Shown one piece after another: positions 1 through 8,385 of a DNA stretch of 64,000 nt (the first letter of the stretch is position 1; every line of letters begins with the position of its first letter). The notes below the pieces were generated by a model. That model was not told the origin of the DNA. It ran no database searches and was given only the letters and a program-made list of their open reading frames with translations. The stretch is taken from positions 124,001-188,000 of the forward strand of contig CALGJV010000011.1 of assembly GCA_937928595.1 (NCBI GenBank), in the 5' to 3' direction. A program made the position numbers and the translations under genes. Source of the DNA: an uncultured Phycisphaerae bacterium. Its GTDB lineage: Bacteria > Planctomycetota > Phycisphaerae > UBA1845 > Fen-1342.

Positions 1-687
1 GCCCTGGCCGCCTACGAGGCCGGCGCCGCGCCGCTCAACAGCGTGGAGGGCTTCGTTCGCCAGATCATCGGCTGGCGCGAGTTCATCCGCGGCATCTACT
101 GGCACGCCGGTCCGGCGTACGGCGAGCGGAACGAGCTGGATCAGCACGGCCGCCTGCCGGAGTTCTACTGGACGGGCGACACCGAGATGGTCTGCCTGCG
201 GGAGTGCATCGGGCAGGTGCTCGCGTACGGCTATGGCCACCACATCCAGCGGCTGATGGTGACGGGGAACTTCGCGCTGCTGGCGGGCGTGCATCCGCGC
301 CGCATCAGTGACTGGTACCTCGCGATGTACGTCGACGCGGTGGACTGGGTCACGCTGCCCAACACGCTTGGCATGGTGATGCACGCGGACGGCGGGATGG
401 TGGGCACCAAGCCGTACGCCGCCAGCGGCCGGTACATCCAGCGCATGAGCAACTACTGCGCGACATGCCGCTTCGATCCGGCGCGGCGCACCGGCCCGGA
501 CGCCTGTCCGTTCACGACGCTCTACTGGGACTTCCTGCTGGGCTATGCACCGTGGTTCCGCGGCAACCGGCGGATGGCCATGATCCTCAAGAACGCCCGC
601 ACCATTCCCGCGGCCGAACAGCGCGCGATCCGCGAACAAGCCGACCGGTTGCGCGCGGCTTTCGGGGTCAGTGCCGGCTCCGCGTAG
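1..687 (+). CDS. cryptochrome/photolyase-related protein, FeS-BCP type (partial, 5' end outside window)
   Basis: The reading frame is open from base 1, so only the last 228 codons are seen. It matches the deoxyribodipyrimidine photolyase-related family (PF04244, (6-4) photolyases and bacterial cryptochromes with FAD, a ribolumazine antenna and a 4Fe-4S cluster). Family signatures include HHIQRLMVTGNF, WYLAMYVDAVDWV, ADGGMVGTKPYAASG and CPFTTLYWDF. Four cysteines lie in the codons at about 193, 457, 466 and 505; the spacings of 88, 3 and 13 residues equal those of the cluster ligands I recall for Agrobacterium PhrB (C350, C438, C441, C454). It therefore probably repairs UV photoproducts or senses blue light. 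It converges on the apbE-type gene. Confident for family; repair versus signalling is open. Confidence 0.9.
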   Translation, partial: ALAAYEAGAAPLNSVEGFVRQIIGWREFIRGIYWHAGPAYGERNELDQHGRLPEFYWTGDTEMVCLRECIGQVLAYGYGHHIQRLMVTGNFALLAGVHPRRISDWYLAMYVDAVDWVTLPNTLGMVMHADGGMVGTKPYAASGRYIQRMSNYCATCRFDPARRTGPDACPFTTLYWDFLLGYAPWFRGNRRMAMILKNARTIPAAEQRAIREQADRLRAAFGVSAGSA

Positions 688-796
688 TCGCACCGCTTTA
701 GCCCCGCGCCGTGGTGCACGCGGAGGTCGTGCTTGCGGTCGCGTGGGCCCTGGCGCACGCGGCGGGGCCGGCGTTGCATCCGGGGCCGCGCCGCGG

Positions 797-1726
797 TCAG
801 GGCCGCGCGGCCGGCGGCACGAGCTGCGCGCCGGGCGCGTTTCCGCATTGAACGACCGCGGCGGGACCCTTCGGCCGCCGCCGCAGCGCGGCCGTGTCCG
901 GCAGGGCCGCCACCGCGGCCCGCGCGCCGGCCTCGTCCAGCACCAGGAACGCGGTGGACAGGGCGTCGGCCAGGGCGGCCGTGGGCGCGAGCGACCAGGC
1001 CGCCCGCCCGGCCGCGACTGGCGCGCCGGTCCGCGGGTCGCGGACGTGCAGGCCGTGCAGCGCCTGGCCGGAGCCGGCCACCGCGGCCGCGTGCAGCTCG
1101 ACCGTCGCGAGCGTGCGGTCGGCGGCGTCCGGGGCACGCAGGCCCACGCGCCAGGGCGTGCCGTCGGCGGGTCGACCGAACGCCAGCGCCGTGCTCTGGC
1201 CGCTGTGGAGCAGGGCGGCGGCGATGTGCCACTCGCGCAGCACCGCCGCGGCGCGGTCCAGCGCGTAGCCTTTGGCGAGCCCGCCGAGATCCAGTTCGAC
1301 GCCCGGGCAGCGCGGCGCGACGGCGTGACGCGTCGGGTCCAGCGTCAGCAGCGGCGGGCCGGTGGCATGCGCCGGGATCCGGCGCGCCGGGCTGCGATAC
1401 GCGATGTCGAACGCGCCGCCGGTCGCCGCGTGGACCTGCGACGCGAGCGTCAGGCACTCGACGGTCTCGATGCTGACCGGGACGAACTCGCCGGGGGCGG
1501 CACGGTTGATGTGGGCGATGTCGCTCGTGGGAATGAACCGGCTGAGCTCGCGTTCGAGCCGGTCGATTTCGTCCGTCGCGGCGCGCGCGGCATGGGCCGC
1601 GTAGCGGGCGTCCGACGCGACGAGGAACAGCTCGAACGTGCAGGCCATCGCATCATGGGCGAACCGCCGCAACGGCGCCGCGGCCGGCGACGCGATTTCC
1701 AGAGCGGGCGGCGGCCGCCGGCTCAT
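797..1726 (-). CDS. apbE: ApbE-family FAD:protein FMN transferase
   Basis: 309 residues. The ApbE family attaches FMN covalently to a threonine of target proteins such as RnfG/NqrC or periplasmic flavin reductases. Visible are ATGGAFDI near residue 101, DLGGLAKGYALD near 146, HVRDPRTG near 227 and the C-terminal ADALSTAFLVL (metal-site region). The ATG at 1726 overlaps the stop of the upstream glycosyltransferase by four bases (ATGA), so translation is coupled; the frame stays open further upstream but only inside that gene. Most bacterial ApbE proteins are exported lipoproteins, yet no hydrophobic leader or lipobox is visible here, so a cytoplasmic enzyme or a start elsewhere is possible. 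No flavinylation target (DxxTGAT-type) gene is seen nearby. Confidence 0.87.
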   Translation of the reverse strand: MSRRPPPALEIASPAAAPLRRFAHDAMACTFELFLVASDARYAAHAARAATDEIDRLERELSRFIPTSDIAHINRAAPGEFVPVSIETVECLTLASQVHAATGGAFDIAYRSPARRIPAHATGPPLLTLDPTRHAVAPRCPGVELDLGGLAKGYALDRAAAVLREWHIAAALLHSGQSTALAFGRPADGTPWRVGLRAPDAADRTLATVELHAAAVAGSGQALHGLHVRDPRTGAPVAAGRAAWSLAPTAALADALSTAFLVLDEAGARAAVAALPDTAALRRRPKGPAAVVQCGNAPGAQLVPPAARP

Positions 1727-3306
1727 GGCGCCGCGCCTCCGGCCGGCGCGACCTTGGGCGCACCGAACGCCGCTTCCCACAGCGGTCGGTCCGCGTGGAG
1801 GACGACGACTTCGTCCCGTCGCAAGCCGAAGTGCGCCACGACGCGCTCGCCCGAAGGCCGCCCGGCCGCCCCGGCTGCGCTCAACCCGGTGAGCACCAGC
1901 GGCGATTCGAGCGTCGCGGGCGCTGCGGCCGGCTCCCAGTAGCCGACGCGCTCGAACCGACGCAGATACCACGGCAGCGGCCAAACGTTCTCGGCGACGA
2001 CGTCGATGCGGACGCGATCACCGTCCGGGTGCACCGCGGCCAGCCGGTCGAGCGTCGCGACGAGGTCGTCCACGCTGCGGCGCGTCCCCGCGTAAACGTA
2101 GGGATTGCGGTCGTCGGCCGACAACGGCCCGGCCGCCCGCCACGCCTGAAAAGCCAGGTGCCCAACGCCGCCCGTGATCAGCAAAGCGAGCGCGAGCCGC
2201 CCCCACGTCGGCCGCACGATGCGGATCAGTGCCGCCAGGCCGCAGCCCGCCAGCAGCGTCAGCGCGTGCAGCGGGCCGAGCATGCACCACGGCGTCTTGT
2301 ACGGGATCGCCGAATAGAGGGCGAGCAGCGCCGCCGCGTAGACCGCGAGGAACCGCACGAACCGTGCATCGCCCGCGACCCGCTCCGCGCCGCCGAACCA
2401 GCGCGGCCGGAAAGCGGCCAGGGCGCCCAGTGCCGCGAAGTCGAGCACGAATGCCTCGGTCCACACCGCGCCATGCCGCGGGTGCTGGTACGCGACGAGC
2501 GCGAGGTACTGGTACCACGGCCCGCTGTGGGGCGTGCCGCCGGCGCGTTCCGCGTACGTGGCCAGGGTCGCGACCGAGCGCAACGGCCCACCCGCGTCCG
2601 TCAGCAGCGCGCTGAAAAGCGTCACGGAAGTCAGCACGGCGGCGACGCCGCCGGCGACGAGCCCGGGCCACGGTGATCGTTGGGTGCCGGCTGGGAGCCG
2701 GGCGGCGGGCCGCCACGGTCCATAGACGACGATCCCGGCCAACGCGAGCGCCGCCGCCACCAGCACGCACGTTTCCTTGGTCGCGTGCATGAGACCCGCG
2801 CCCACGCCGGCCAGGAGCGCCCATCCGACGCAGCGCGCGCGGAAAAACCGCCAGCCCGCGCCGATCGCCACCAGCGTGAAGCAGACCAGCAGCGTCTCTT
2901 GGATGTAGTAGCGGCTGTAGAAGACCAGCGCCGGCGACACGGCCGCACACAGCCCCGCGAGCACCGCCGCGCCGCGGCCGAGCGCCGGCGCCAGGAGCGC
3001 GAGCAGCGGGACGAGCGCCGCGCCGGCCAGCACCGGCACGAGCCGATAATGCCAGGCCTGCGTGTCGGCGAAGGACGGTGTGCCGGCGGCGGCGACGACC
3101 GGCAGCGTCAGGTAGTTGAGCGTGGGGCCGTGGTATTCGTGCGGGTCATACCGGTAGCCCGGCCCCCAGCGGAGTTCCGCGAACTTCCACATGTGCACGG
3201 CCTCGTCCGCGTGGACGGGCCGCCGGTCGAGCTGCGGCAGGCGGAGCGCCAGCGCGGCCGCGGTGGCCGCGACGAGCCCCGCCGCCAGCAGGCCGGCGCG
3301 GTTCAT
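1723..3306 (-). CDS. Agl23-like membrane glycosyltransferase (TIGR03663 family)
   Basis: 527 residues, multi-pass membrane protein with about ten hydrophobic segments and one acidic extracytoplasmic site near the N terminus (RRPVHADEAVHMWKFAEL, about residues 29-46), the usual GT-C catalytic-loop arrangement. YDPHEYHGPTLNYLTLP and FYSRYYIQE resemble TIGR03663, described as 'flippase activity-associated protein Agl23', which is widespread in archaea and scattered in bacteria. It probably transfers a sugar from a lipid-phosphate donor on the outer face of the membrane. The start ATG overlaps the stop of the discoidin-like gene (ATGA), and its own stop overlaps apbE, giving a three-gene coupled operon. 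Family call is good, substrate unknown. Confidence 0.8.
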   Translation of the reverse strand: MNRAGLLAAGLVAATAAALALRLPQLDRRPVHADEAVHMWKFAELRWGPGYRYDPHEYHGPTLNYLTLPVVAAAGTPSFADTQAWHYRLVPVLAGAALVPLLALLAPALGRGAAVLAGLCAAVSPALVFYSRYYIQETLLVCFTLVAIGAGWRFFRARCVGWALLAGVGAGLMHATKETCVLVAAALALAGIVVYGPWRPAARLPAGTQRSPWPGLVAGGVAAVLTSVTLFSALLTDAGGPLRSVATLATYAERAGGTPHSGPWYQYLALVAYQHPRHGAVWTEAFVLDFAALGALAAFRPRWFGGAERVAGDARFVRFLAVYAAALLALYSAIPYKTPWCMLGPLHALTLLAGCGLAALIRIVRPTWGRLALALLITGGVGHLAFQAWRAAGPLSADDRNPYVYAGTRRSVDDLVATLDRLAAVHPDGDRVRIDVVAENVWPLPWYLRRFERVGYWEPAAAPATLESPLVLTGLSAAGAAGRPSGERVVAHFGLRRDEVVVLHADRPLWEAAFGAPKVAPAGGAAP

Positions 3307-4070
3307 TTGGCCGGGAGGCCGTAGACCTCGACCTCGGTGTAGTGGTTCTGGTCGTCGGCGGTGCTGCCCTTGCTGTACAGGCGGACGAAGCGGGCGGGAA
3401 CGCCGCCGGCGTCGATCAGCTTGCCTTCGTATGTCTCCCAGAACTCCTTGTCCTTGCCGACGCCGAGGCCGGAGGAATTGTCGTGGTCGTTGTTGAAGAC
3501 CGTGCTCACGTTTTCGAGGAAGTCCTTGTCATCGGCGAGCTGCACGACCACGTCGTGGTAGACGCGGGCGTTGCCGTGGTAGTGCCACAGGACGATGGCG
3601 TGGATCCTGTAGCGGCCCTTGAGATCGATCTGCACCCACTGCTTGCCCGGACCGAGCTCGACGTAGCTGCCTTCCTTCGCTTCCTTGTCGCCGTCCGTCA
3701 CCAGCTTCAGGCTGCCGATGATCGGCTCGGGGTCGCTGCTCGTGACCGGCTTGCCGGCCGCGACGTTGACGACGCCCGGCGGGACCATGAGCGGCGGGCG
3801 CGGGCCCTTGCGGTTTTCCTCGAGGTTCGTGTTCGCGGGGGCGTTGGTGGGCGTGCCCTTGAACGCCGGCTTGGGCAGCTTGAGCTCGAGCGGCACCAGG
3901 TCGCCCCGGGCCGGCTGCGTCGTCGGCGCGCCGGCGGGGGCCGTGGTCGGCGGGGCCGACGGTTTCGGATCGGCCGCGTCCTGGGCCGGTGCCAGCGCGG
4001 TCAGCGCCGCGGCGGCGGCGAGGGTCAGGTACGTTGCCGTTTTGTTCCGACCGGTGAGCCTGTTTCGCAT
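3303..4070 (-). CDS. secreted discoidin (F5/8 type C)-like protein
   Basis: 255 residues. A signal peptide (ATYLTLAAAAALTALAPAQ) is followed by a Pro/Thr/Ala-rich linker of roughly 50 residues and, from about residue 100, a galactose-binding-like fold with the discoidin hallmarks NVAAGKPVTSS, WVQIDLKG and a closing YTEVEVYG. Such domains bind carbohydrate or other surface ligands; no catalytic motif is visible. I chose the ATG at 4070; a GTG lies one codon upstream. It is the first gene of the coupled minus-strand trio and is likely exported, so it may work on the same envelope glycans as the downstream membrane glycosyltransferase (inference). Confidence 0.75.
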   Translation of the reverse strand: MRNRLTGRNKTATYLTLAAAAALTALAPAQDAADPKPSAPPTTAPAGAPTTQPARGDLVPLELKLPKPAFKGTPTNAPANTNLEENRKGPRPPLMVPPGVVNVAAGKPVTSSDPEPIIGSLKLVTDGDKEAKEGSYVELGPGKQWVQIDLKGRYRIHAIVLWHYHGNARVYHDVVVQLADDKDFLENVSTVFNNDHDNSSGLGVGKDKEFWETYEGKLIDAGGVPARFVRLYSKGSTADDQNHYTEVEVYGLPAK

Positions 4071-4242
4071 CACGGGCGTTGCTCCCAGGGGCCGCGGGCC
4101 GCTCGGTGTGCCGGGGGCCGACGCAGCGCGCCGCGCAGCCGCTCGTGCCAGGCATCGTACCCGCCGGCCGGCCCGTGTGCACGGACCCCTGCGCCGCGTC
4201 GGCCGGCCGTGTTACGATCTGCCGACTGTAGCGGAGCTTGCG

Positions 4243-5871
4243 ATGTCGGTTCAGTCCCGGGAAGTGCCCGCCGCCGGTCCGGAGTGCCCGAACACCCCGT
4301 GTGCGTTGCGGCGCTACGCGCTGCTGCTGGCGGTCGCGGGGGTTCTGTACGGTCCGTTCATCGGCCTTCCACACTTTGGCGACGACTACCTGTACCTGTT
4401 CGAGGAGCCGTGGGCGGCGGTTTGGCGCTACTTCGTCACGTACCATGACCTGGGCGGCATCTTCCGGCCGCTCCAGATGGCCTGGTGCGCGATCAACCAA
4501 GCGCTGTTCGGCGAGAGCACGGTCGTGCTTCAGGGGGGGCAGGTCGCGCTGCACGCGGGGCTGGCGCTGTTGGTGTGGCGGTTCCTGGAGCGGCGCGGCG
4601 TGCCGCGCGTCGCCGCGGCGGCCGCGGCGGTGTTGTTCGTCGTGCATCCGATCCATGTGTCCGCGGTGCTGGGGACCGACACGGGCAGCCAGCTCGCGGG
4701 GGCCTTGCTGGGCTTCGTGGCGTTCGCGCGGGCGTGGGAGTATGCGGCGGGCGGGGCGCGGCCGACCGGGGCGCGGGCCGCTGCAGAAGGGTCAATGGCT
4801 GCGGGGGTGCTGCGGGGTTGGCCGGTCGTGGTGCTGCTGGCGCTGGCGCTGCTGTCGAAGGAGACGGCGCTCTCGTACGCGGTGCTCGTCGTTATCGTGC
4901 TGCTCTACGGTGCGTGGCGGCAGCGCCGCCTCGCATCCGGCGGCGCGGCCCGCGGCGCCGTGGTGCTCGCGCTCGTTTGCATCCTGGTGACCGCGGCATA
5001 CTTCGCGTACCGCAGCCGCATGGCGCCGACGCGGATCGCGTGGAGCGCGACCGACCCGTACGGCTTTCACATCGGCGTCAACGTGCTGAGGAATCAGGCG
5101 TTCCTGTTCGGCGGGGCGCTGGTGCCGGCGTCAACGTCCGACCTGTTCGCGGCGGTGGCCCGTCGGAGCGGGGCGGTGCTGGGGACGCTGGGTGGACTGA
5201 CGGCGCTGTGGTGCGGCCTGCTGGCCGTCGGACTGTGGCGGGCCCGCCGGCCGGCCGCGACGGTCGGCTTGCTCCTGGCGGCCTCGCTCACGACGTTTCC
5301 CGTGACGCTCATGAACCACGTCAGCGAGCTGTACATTTACAACCTGACTCCGCTGCTGGCGGTGCTGATCGGGCTGGCGCTCGCGCCCTGGCTGGAGCCG
5401 GGCGAGGTCGGGGCCGCGGCTGAGCCGGCGTCGGCGGCGTCACGGGGGGTGGCCGGGGCGCACGCGCACGCGGGGCGGCTGCGCGTCTTGCCATTGGCCA
5501 TCCTGTTTCTCGTGGCCGCGAGCAGCGGGCTGGCCGTGCAGCGGAAGGCGGCCGAGATGCGCGCGAACGGGCGCGCCGCGGAGCAGCTCGCCGCCGCGGT
5601 CGTCGCGGCCGCCCGCGCGGCGTCGCCCGGCGCGATGATCGTGCTGTGGGAACGGCCGCAGCCGGGTCGGGCGTACTACTCCGTCTTCCGCACCAGCGAT
5701 TTTCAGGGGCTGCGGGTGGCGGAGCGCTGGTTGAAGCATCGGGCCGGACGCGCCGACGTGACGATCCGCGTGCTGGACGAAGACCGCGAGCCGCCCGCCG
5801 ACGCGCTGGTGTACGTGCGCGTCGACGCGAACGACCGCGCGGAGTTGCGGTCGTTGTCGGCGCGCCCCTGA
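4243..5871 (+). CDS. multi-pass membrane protein, GT-C glycosyltransferase-like
   Basis: 542 residues with an N-terminal membrane segment, GDDYLYLFEEPW just after it, and about nine further hydrophobic stretches. The pattern (short cytoplasmic N terminus, acidic loop, HPIHVSAV between helices) resembles GT-C glycosyltransferases and the TMTC-type proteins with HPIHTEAV, but no TPR repeats follow. The soluble C terminus (about residue 435 onward) has no motif I recognise. The start is the ATG at 4243, with GCGGAG eight bases before it and a possible -10 (TACGAT, 4213-4218); the frame is open much further upstream, but only antisense to the discoidin-like gene. Divergent from that operon. A glycosyl- or mannosyl-transferase is likely, not proven. 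Confidence 0.65.
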   Translation: MSVQSREVPAAGPECPNTPCALRRYALLLAVAGVLYGPFIGLPHFGDDYLYLFEEPWAAVWRYFVTYHDLGGIFRPLQMAWCAINQALFGESTVVLQGGQVALHAGLALLVWRFLERRGVPRVAAAAAAVLFVVHPIHVSAVLGTDTGSQLAGALLGFVAFARAWEYAAGGARPTGARAAAEGSMAAGVLRGWPVVVLLALALLSKETALSYAVLVVIVLLYGAWRQRRLASGGAARGAVVLALVCILVTAAYFAYRSRMAPTRIAWSATDPYGFHIGVNVLRNQAFLFGGALVPASTSDLFAAVARRSGAVLGTLGGLTALWCGLLAVGLWRARRPAATVGLLLAASLTTFPVTLMNHVSELYIYNLTPLLAVLIGLALAPWLEPGEVGAAAEPASAASRGVAGAHAHAGRLRVLPLAILFLVAASSGLAVQRKAAEMRANGRAAEQLAAAVVAAARAASPGAMIVLWERPQPGRAYYSVFRTSDFQGLRVAERWLKHRAGRADVTIRVLDEDREPPADALVYVRVDANDRAELRSLSARP

Positions 5872-5983
5872 GGGCGGTGGCAGCGGCCTCCGGTCAGGAC
5901 TCCGGCGGTCTGCCCGGAGCGTGACACTTGAGGTTGCCCGCGCGCGCCGCCAAACTAGGCGGCTGGTTCGGAACGAGGACTCC

Positions 5984-7516
5984 ATGGAACTGCCGCAACA
6001 GCAATACGACGTGCTTCGACAGCTGGCGGAGGCTTCCGCGCCGCGCTCGATCGCAGACCTGGTGGCCGCGCTGGGCATCGATCAGGCGAACGTGACGGCG
6101 GCGTGCATCATGCTCCAGCAGACGGGGTATGTGGCGATCGCCGAATCGACGTTCGAGGAGCTGCGGCTCGGGCCGGACGGCGAGCCGTATGCCGCGCGCC
6201 CGCTGCCGGAGCGCGTGATCGTCGGCGTGCTGCGGGCGCAGGGCGGCCGGTGCAGGCTGACCGAGGTGCCGAACCATTGCGAGCTCGACACGGCGCAGGT
6301 CGGGGGGGCGCTGCGTTGGCTGACACAGCGCGGCTGGGCAAAGAAGGAAGGCGACGCGCTGGTGCTCGGTGCGAACGCGCCGGCCGACGCTGCGGCGCTC
6401 GAGCCGGACGAGCAGCTCATCCGCGCGCTGGCGGGCGGCCGCGTGGCGACGCGGGCCGAGCTGGAGGCGGAGGGGCTGCCGGTGCAGGCGGCCCTCGACG
6501 TGCTGAGCAAGCGGAAGGGGTTCGTCGTCCTCAAGGAGCGCACGCAGCGGCTCGTTAGCCTGACGGAGTCCGGACGAAAGCTGCTGGCCGCGGGCGTGCA
6601 GGGCCGCCGCAAAGTCACGCAGCTCACGCCGGAGCTGCTGGCGGAGGGCGGCTGGCGGGACGTGGATCTCCAGCCGTACGACGTGACGCTGGCGGCGAAG
6701 CAGCTTTACCCCGGCAAGGAGCATCCGTTCCAGCGGACGCTCGAGCGCGTGCGGCGCGTGTTCCTGGAGATGGGGTTCGAGGAAGTCGTCAGCCCGTGGG
6801 TCGAGTCGAGCTTCTGGGACTTCGACGCGCTGTTCCAGCCGCAGGACCATCCGGCCCGCGATATGCAGGACACGTTCTACGTTGCCCGGCCGGACCGTTG
6901 CCGGCTACCGGACGAGACCTACGTGGAGCGCGTCCGAGCGACACACGAGAACGGCGGCGACACCGGGTCGGTGGGCTGGCAGTATCGCTGGAGCCGCGAG
7001 CTGGCGCAGAAGCCCGTGTTGCGTACGCACACGACGGCGACGACGATCCGCGCGCTGGCCCGCCACAGTGCGGGCCGGCCGGGCAAGTACTTCGTGATCG
7101 GGCCGGTGTTCCGCCGCGAGACGGTGGACTACAAGCACCTGCCGATTTTCCACCAGGTGGACGGGATCATCGTCGATCCGCACGCGAGTCTGGCGACGCT
7201 GATCGGCACGCTGACGGCGTTCTACACGAAGATGGGCTTTCCGAAGGTCAAGGTGAACCCGAGTTTCTTCCCGTACACCGAGCCGTCGGCCGAAGTGCTG
7301 CTGTACCTGGAAAACCGCGGCGACTGGGTGGAGATGGGCGGGTCGGGGCTGTTCCGGCCCGAGGTCACGCTGCCGCTGGGGATTCACGACCGGGTGCTGG
7401 CGTGGGGCCTGGGGCTGGAGCGGCTGGCGATGTTCATCCACGACGTGAAGGCGATCGGCGAGCTGTTCTACGCCGCGATGCCGTGGTTGCGCGAGGCGCC
7501 GCTCTGCCGGGCCTAG
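5984..7516 (+). CDS. pheS: phenylalanine--tRNA ligase alpha subunit, archaeal/eukaryotic type
   Basis: 510 residues, much longer than the usual bacterial PheS (about 330-350). The N-terminal ~220 residues look like repeated winged-helix domains, as in archaeal and eukaryotic cytosolic alpha subunits. The class II catalytic core carries HPARDMQDTFYV (about 289), RTHTTATTIR, GPVFRRETVDYKHLPIFHQV, FFPYTEPSAEV and GGSGLFRPEV (about 453), then LAWGLGLERLAM. FFPYTEPS and GGSGLFRPEV are the archaeal forms. PheS pairs with PheT to charge tRNA-Phe; no pheT is adjacent, the next gene being on the other strand. Start at ATG 5984 with GAGGAC upstream. The enzyme call is firm; the non-bacterial type is noteworthy. 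Confidence 0.93.
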   Translation: MELPQQQYDVLRQLAEASAPRSIADLVAALGIDQANVTAACIMLQQTGYVAIAESTFEELRLGPDGEPYAARPLPERVIVGVLRAQGGRCRLTEVPNHCELDTAQVGGALRWLTQRGWAKKEGDALVLGANAPADAAALEPDEQLIRALAGGRVATRAELEAEGLPVQAALDVLSKRKGFVVLKERTQRLVSLTESGRKLLAAGVQGRRKVTQLTPELLAEGGWRDVDLQPYDVTLAAKQLYPGKEHPFQRTLERVRRVFLEMGFEEVVSPWVESSFWDFDALFQPQDHPARDMQDTFYVARPDRCRLPDETYVERVRATHENGGDTGSVGWQYRWSRELAQKPVLRTHTTATTIRALARHSAGRPGKYFVIGPVFRRETVDYKHLPIFHQVDGIIVDPHASLATLIGTLTAFYTKMGFPKVKVNPSFFPYTEPSAEVLLYLENRGDWVEMGGSGLFRPEVTLPLGIHDRVLAWGLGLERLAMFIHDVKAIGELFYAAMPWLREAPLCRA

Positions 7517-7651
7517 CGGGCGGTTGACGCCCGCGCCGGCCCGCGGCGTCGCCGCCGGGTGCGTGCCCCCGCCGGGCGTGCACGCTGTGGCGAACCGGCG
7601 GGCGAAACTACAGGCCGCGTAAAGGGCTGCGCAGAGCGGTATTCCCGGAGG

Positions 7652-8194
7652 CTACGCCGGCACAATCTCGAACTCGTAACCGGTCAGCGGAATTTCCGTG
7701 TGCCCCATGAGGCTTGGCTCGGGGACGTAGAAGATCGGCCCCCGGCCGGGCCCCGGATACGTCAGTTCGTCGTGCAGCACGCCGCCGGGGACGGTGAAGT
7801 AGCTCGTGGCCGGGTCGTTCGGCCGCAGCTCCAGCACGATGATGTCGTCCGCGGTCAGGCGGCCCTCCTGGATCTTCGCGCGGAACTCGTCAACGCCGCA
7901 GGTCGCGACGACGTAGAGCAGCGGCTTGCTGGCGGGGTCGGCGAAGAAGAGCCAGCTTTCGGCGTCGCCGTGGGCGGCGAGGTGGTCGAGCTTCGTCCGG
8001 TTGCACGCCACGACCAGCATCTGCCACGGTCCCGTGCCTTCGGCGGCCAGCTCGACGCGCTCGACGACCTGTCGGCCTTCCGGGACGCTACAGCACCGGG
8101 GCGAGGGGATGAGCCGCCGCAGCAGGCCGCGACGCTCGAGGTCGGCCATGAGTTCCGGGGTGGCCCGGCGGGCCTGCAAACAAATTCTCGGCAT
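7652..8194 (-). CDS. hypothetical protein
   Basis: 180 residues, no recognised family. It looks soluble: mixed composition, no signal peptide or membrane segment. It starts MPRICLQARRATPELMADLE, has a pair of adjacent cysteines (SPRCCSVPEG) near residue 35, and ends HTEIPLTGYEFEIVPA. The start is supported by AGGAG eight bases before the ATG at 8194. It sits alone between pheS (convergent) and the lipase-like gene on the same strand, 191 bases upstream. That it is a real gene rests on a good ribosome site, the codon pattern and the lack of a better alternative on either strand. Confidence 0.6.
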   Translation of the reverse strand: MPRICLQARRATPELMADLERRGLLRRLIPSPRCCSVPEGRQVVERVELAAEGTGPWQMLVVACNRTKLDHLAAHGDAESWLFFADPASKPLLYVVATCGVDEFRAKIQEGRLTADDIIVLELRPNDPATSYFTVPGGVLHDELTYPGPGRGPIFYVPEPSLMGHTEIPLTGYEFEIVPA

Positions 8195-8385
8195 AGCCTT
8201 GCTCCTGGCTACCGGGACAAGCCCGGTTCGTCCCGTCGTATGAACGCCGCAGAGTCCGACCCGCGGGAGGCAGTGTCAAGGGGGGCGGCGACCGCGATTC
8301 CCGCGATGAGGAGAGCCGCGGACGCCCGCACGCGGGGCGGCGCGGGGGACGCCTCGCGGCCGCGCCCGCCGCGCGGGCCCGCGGC

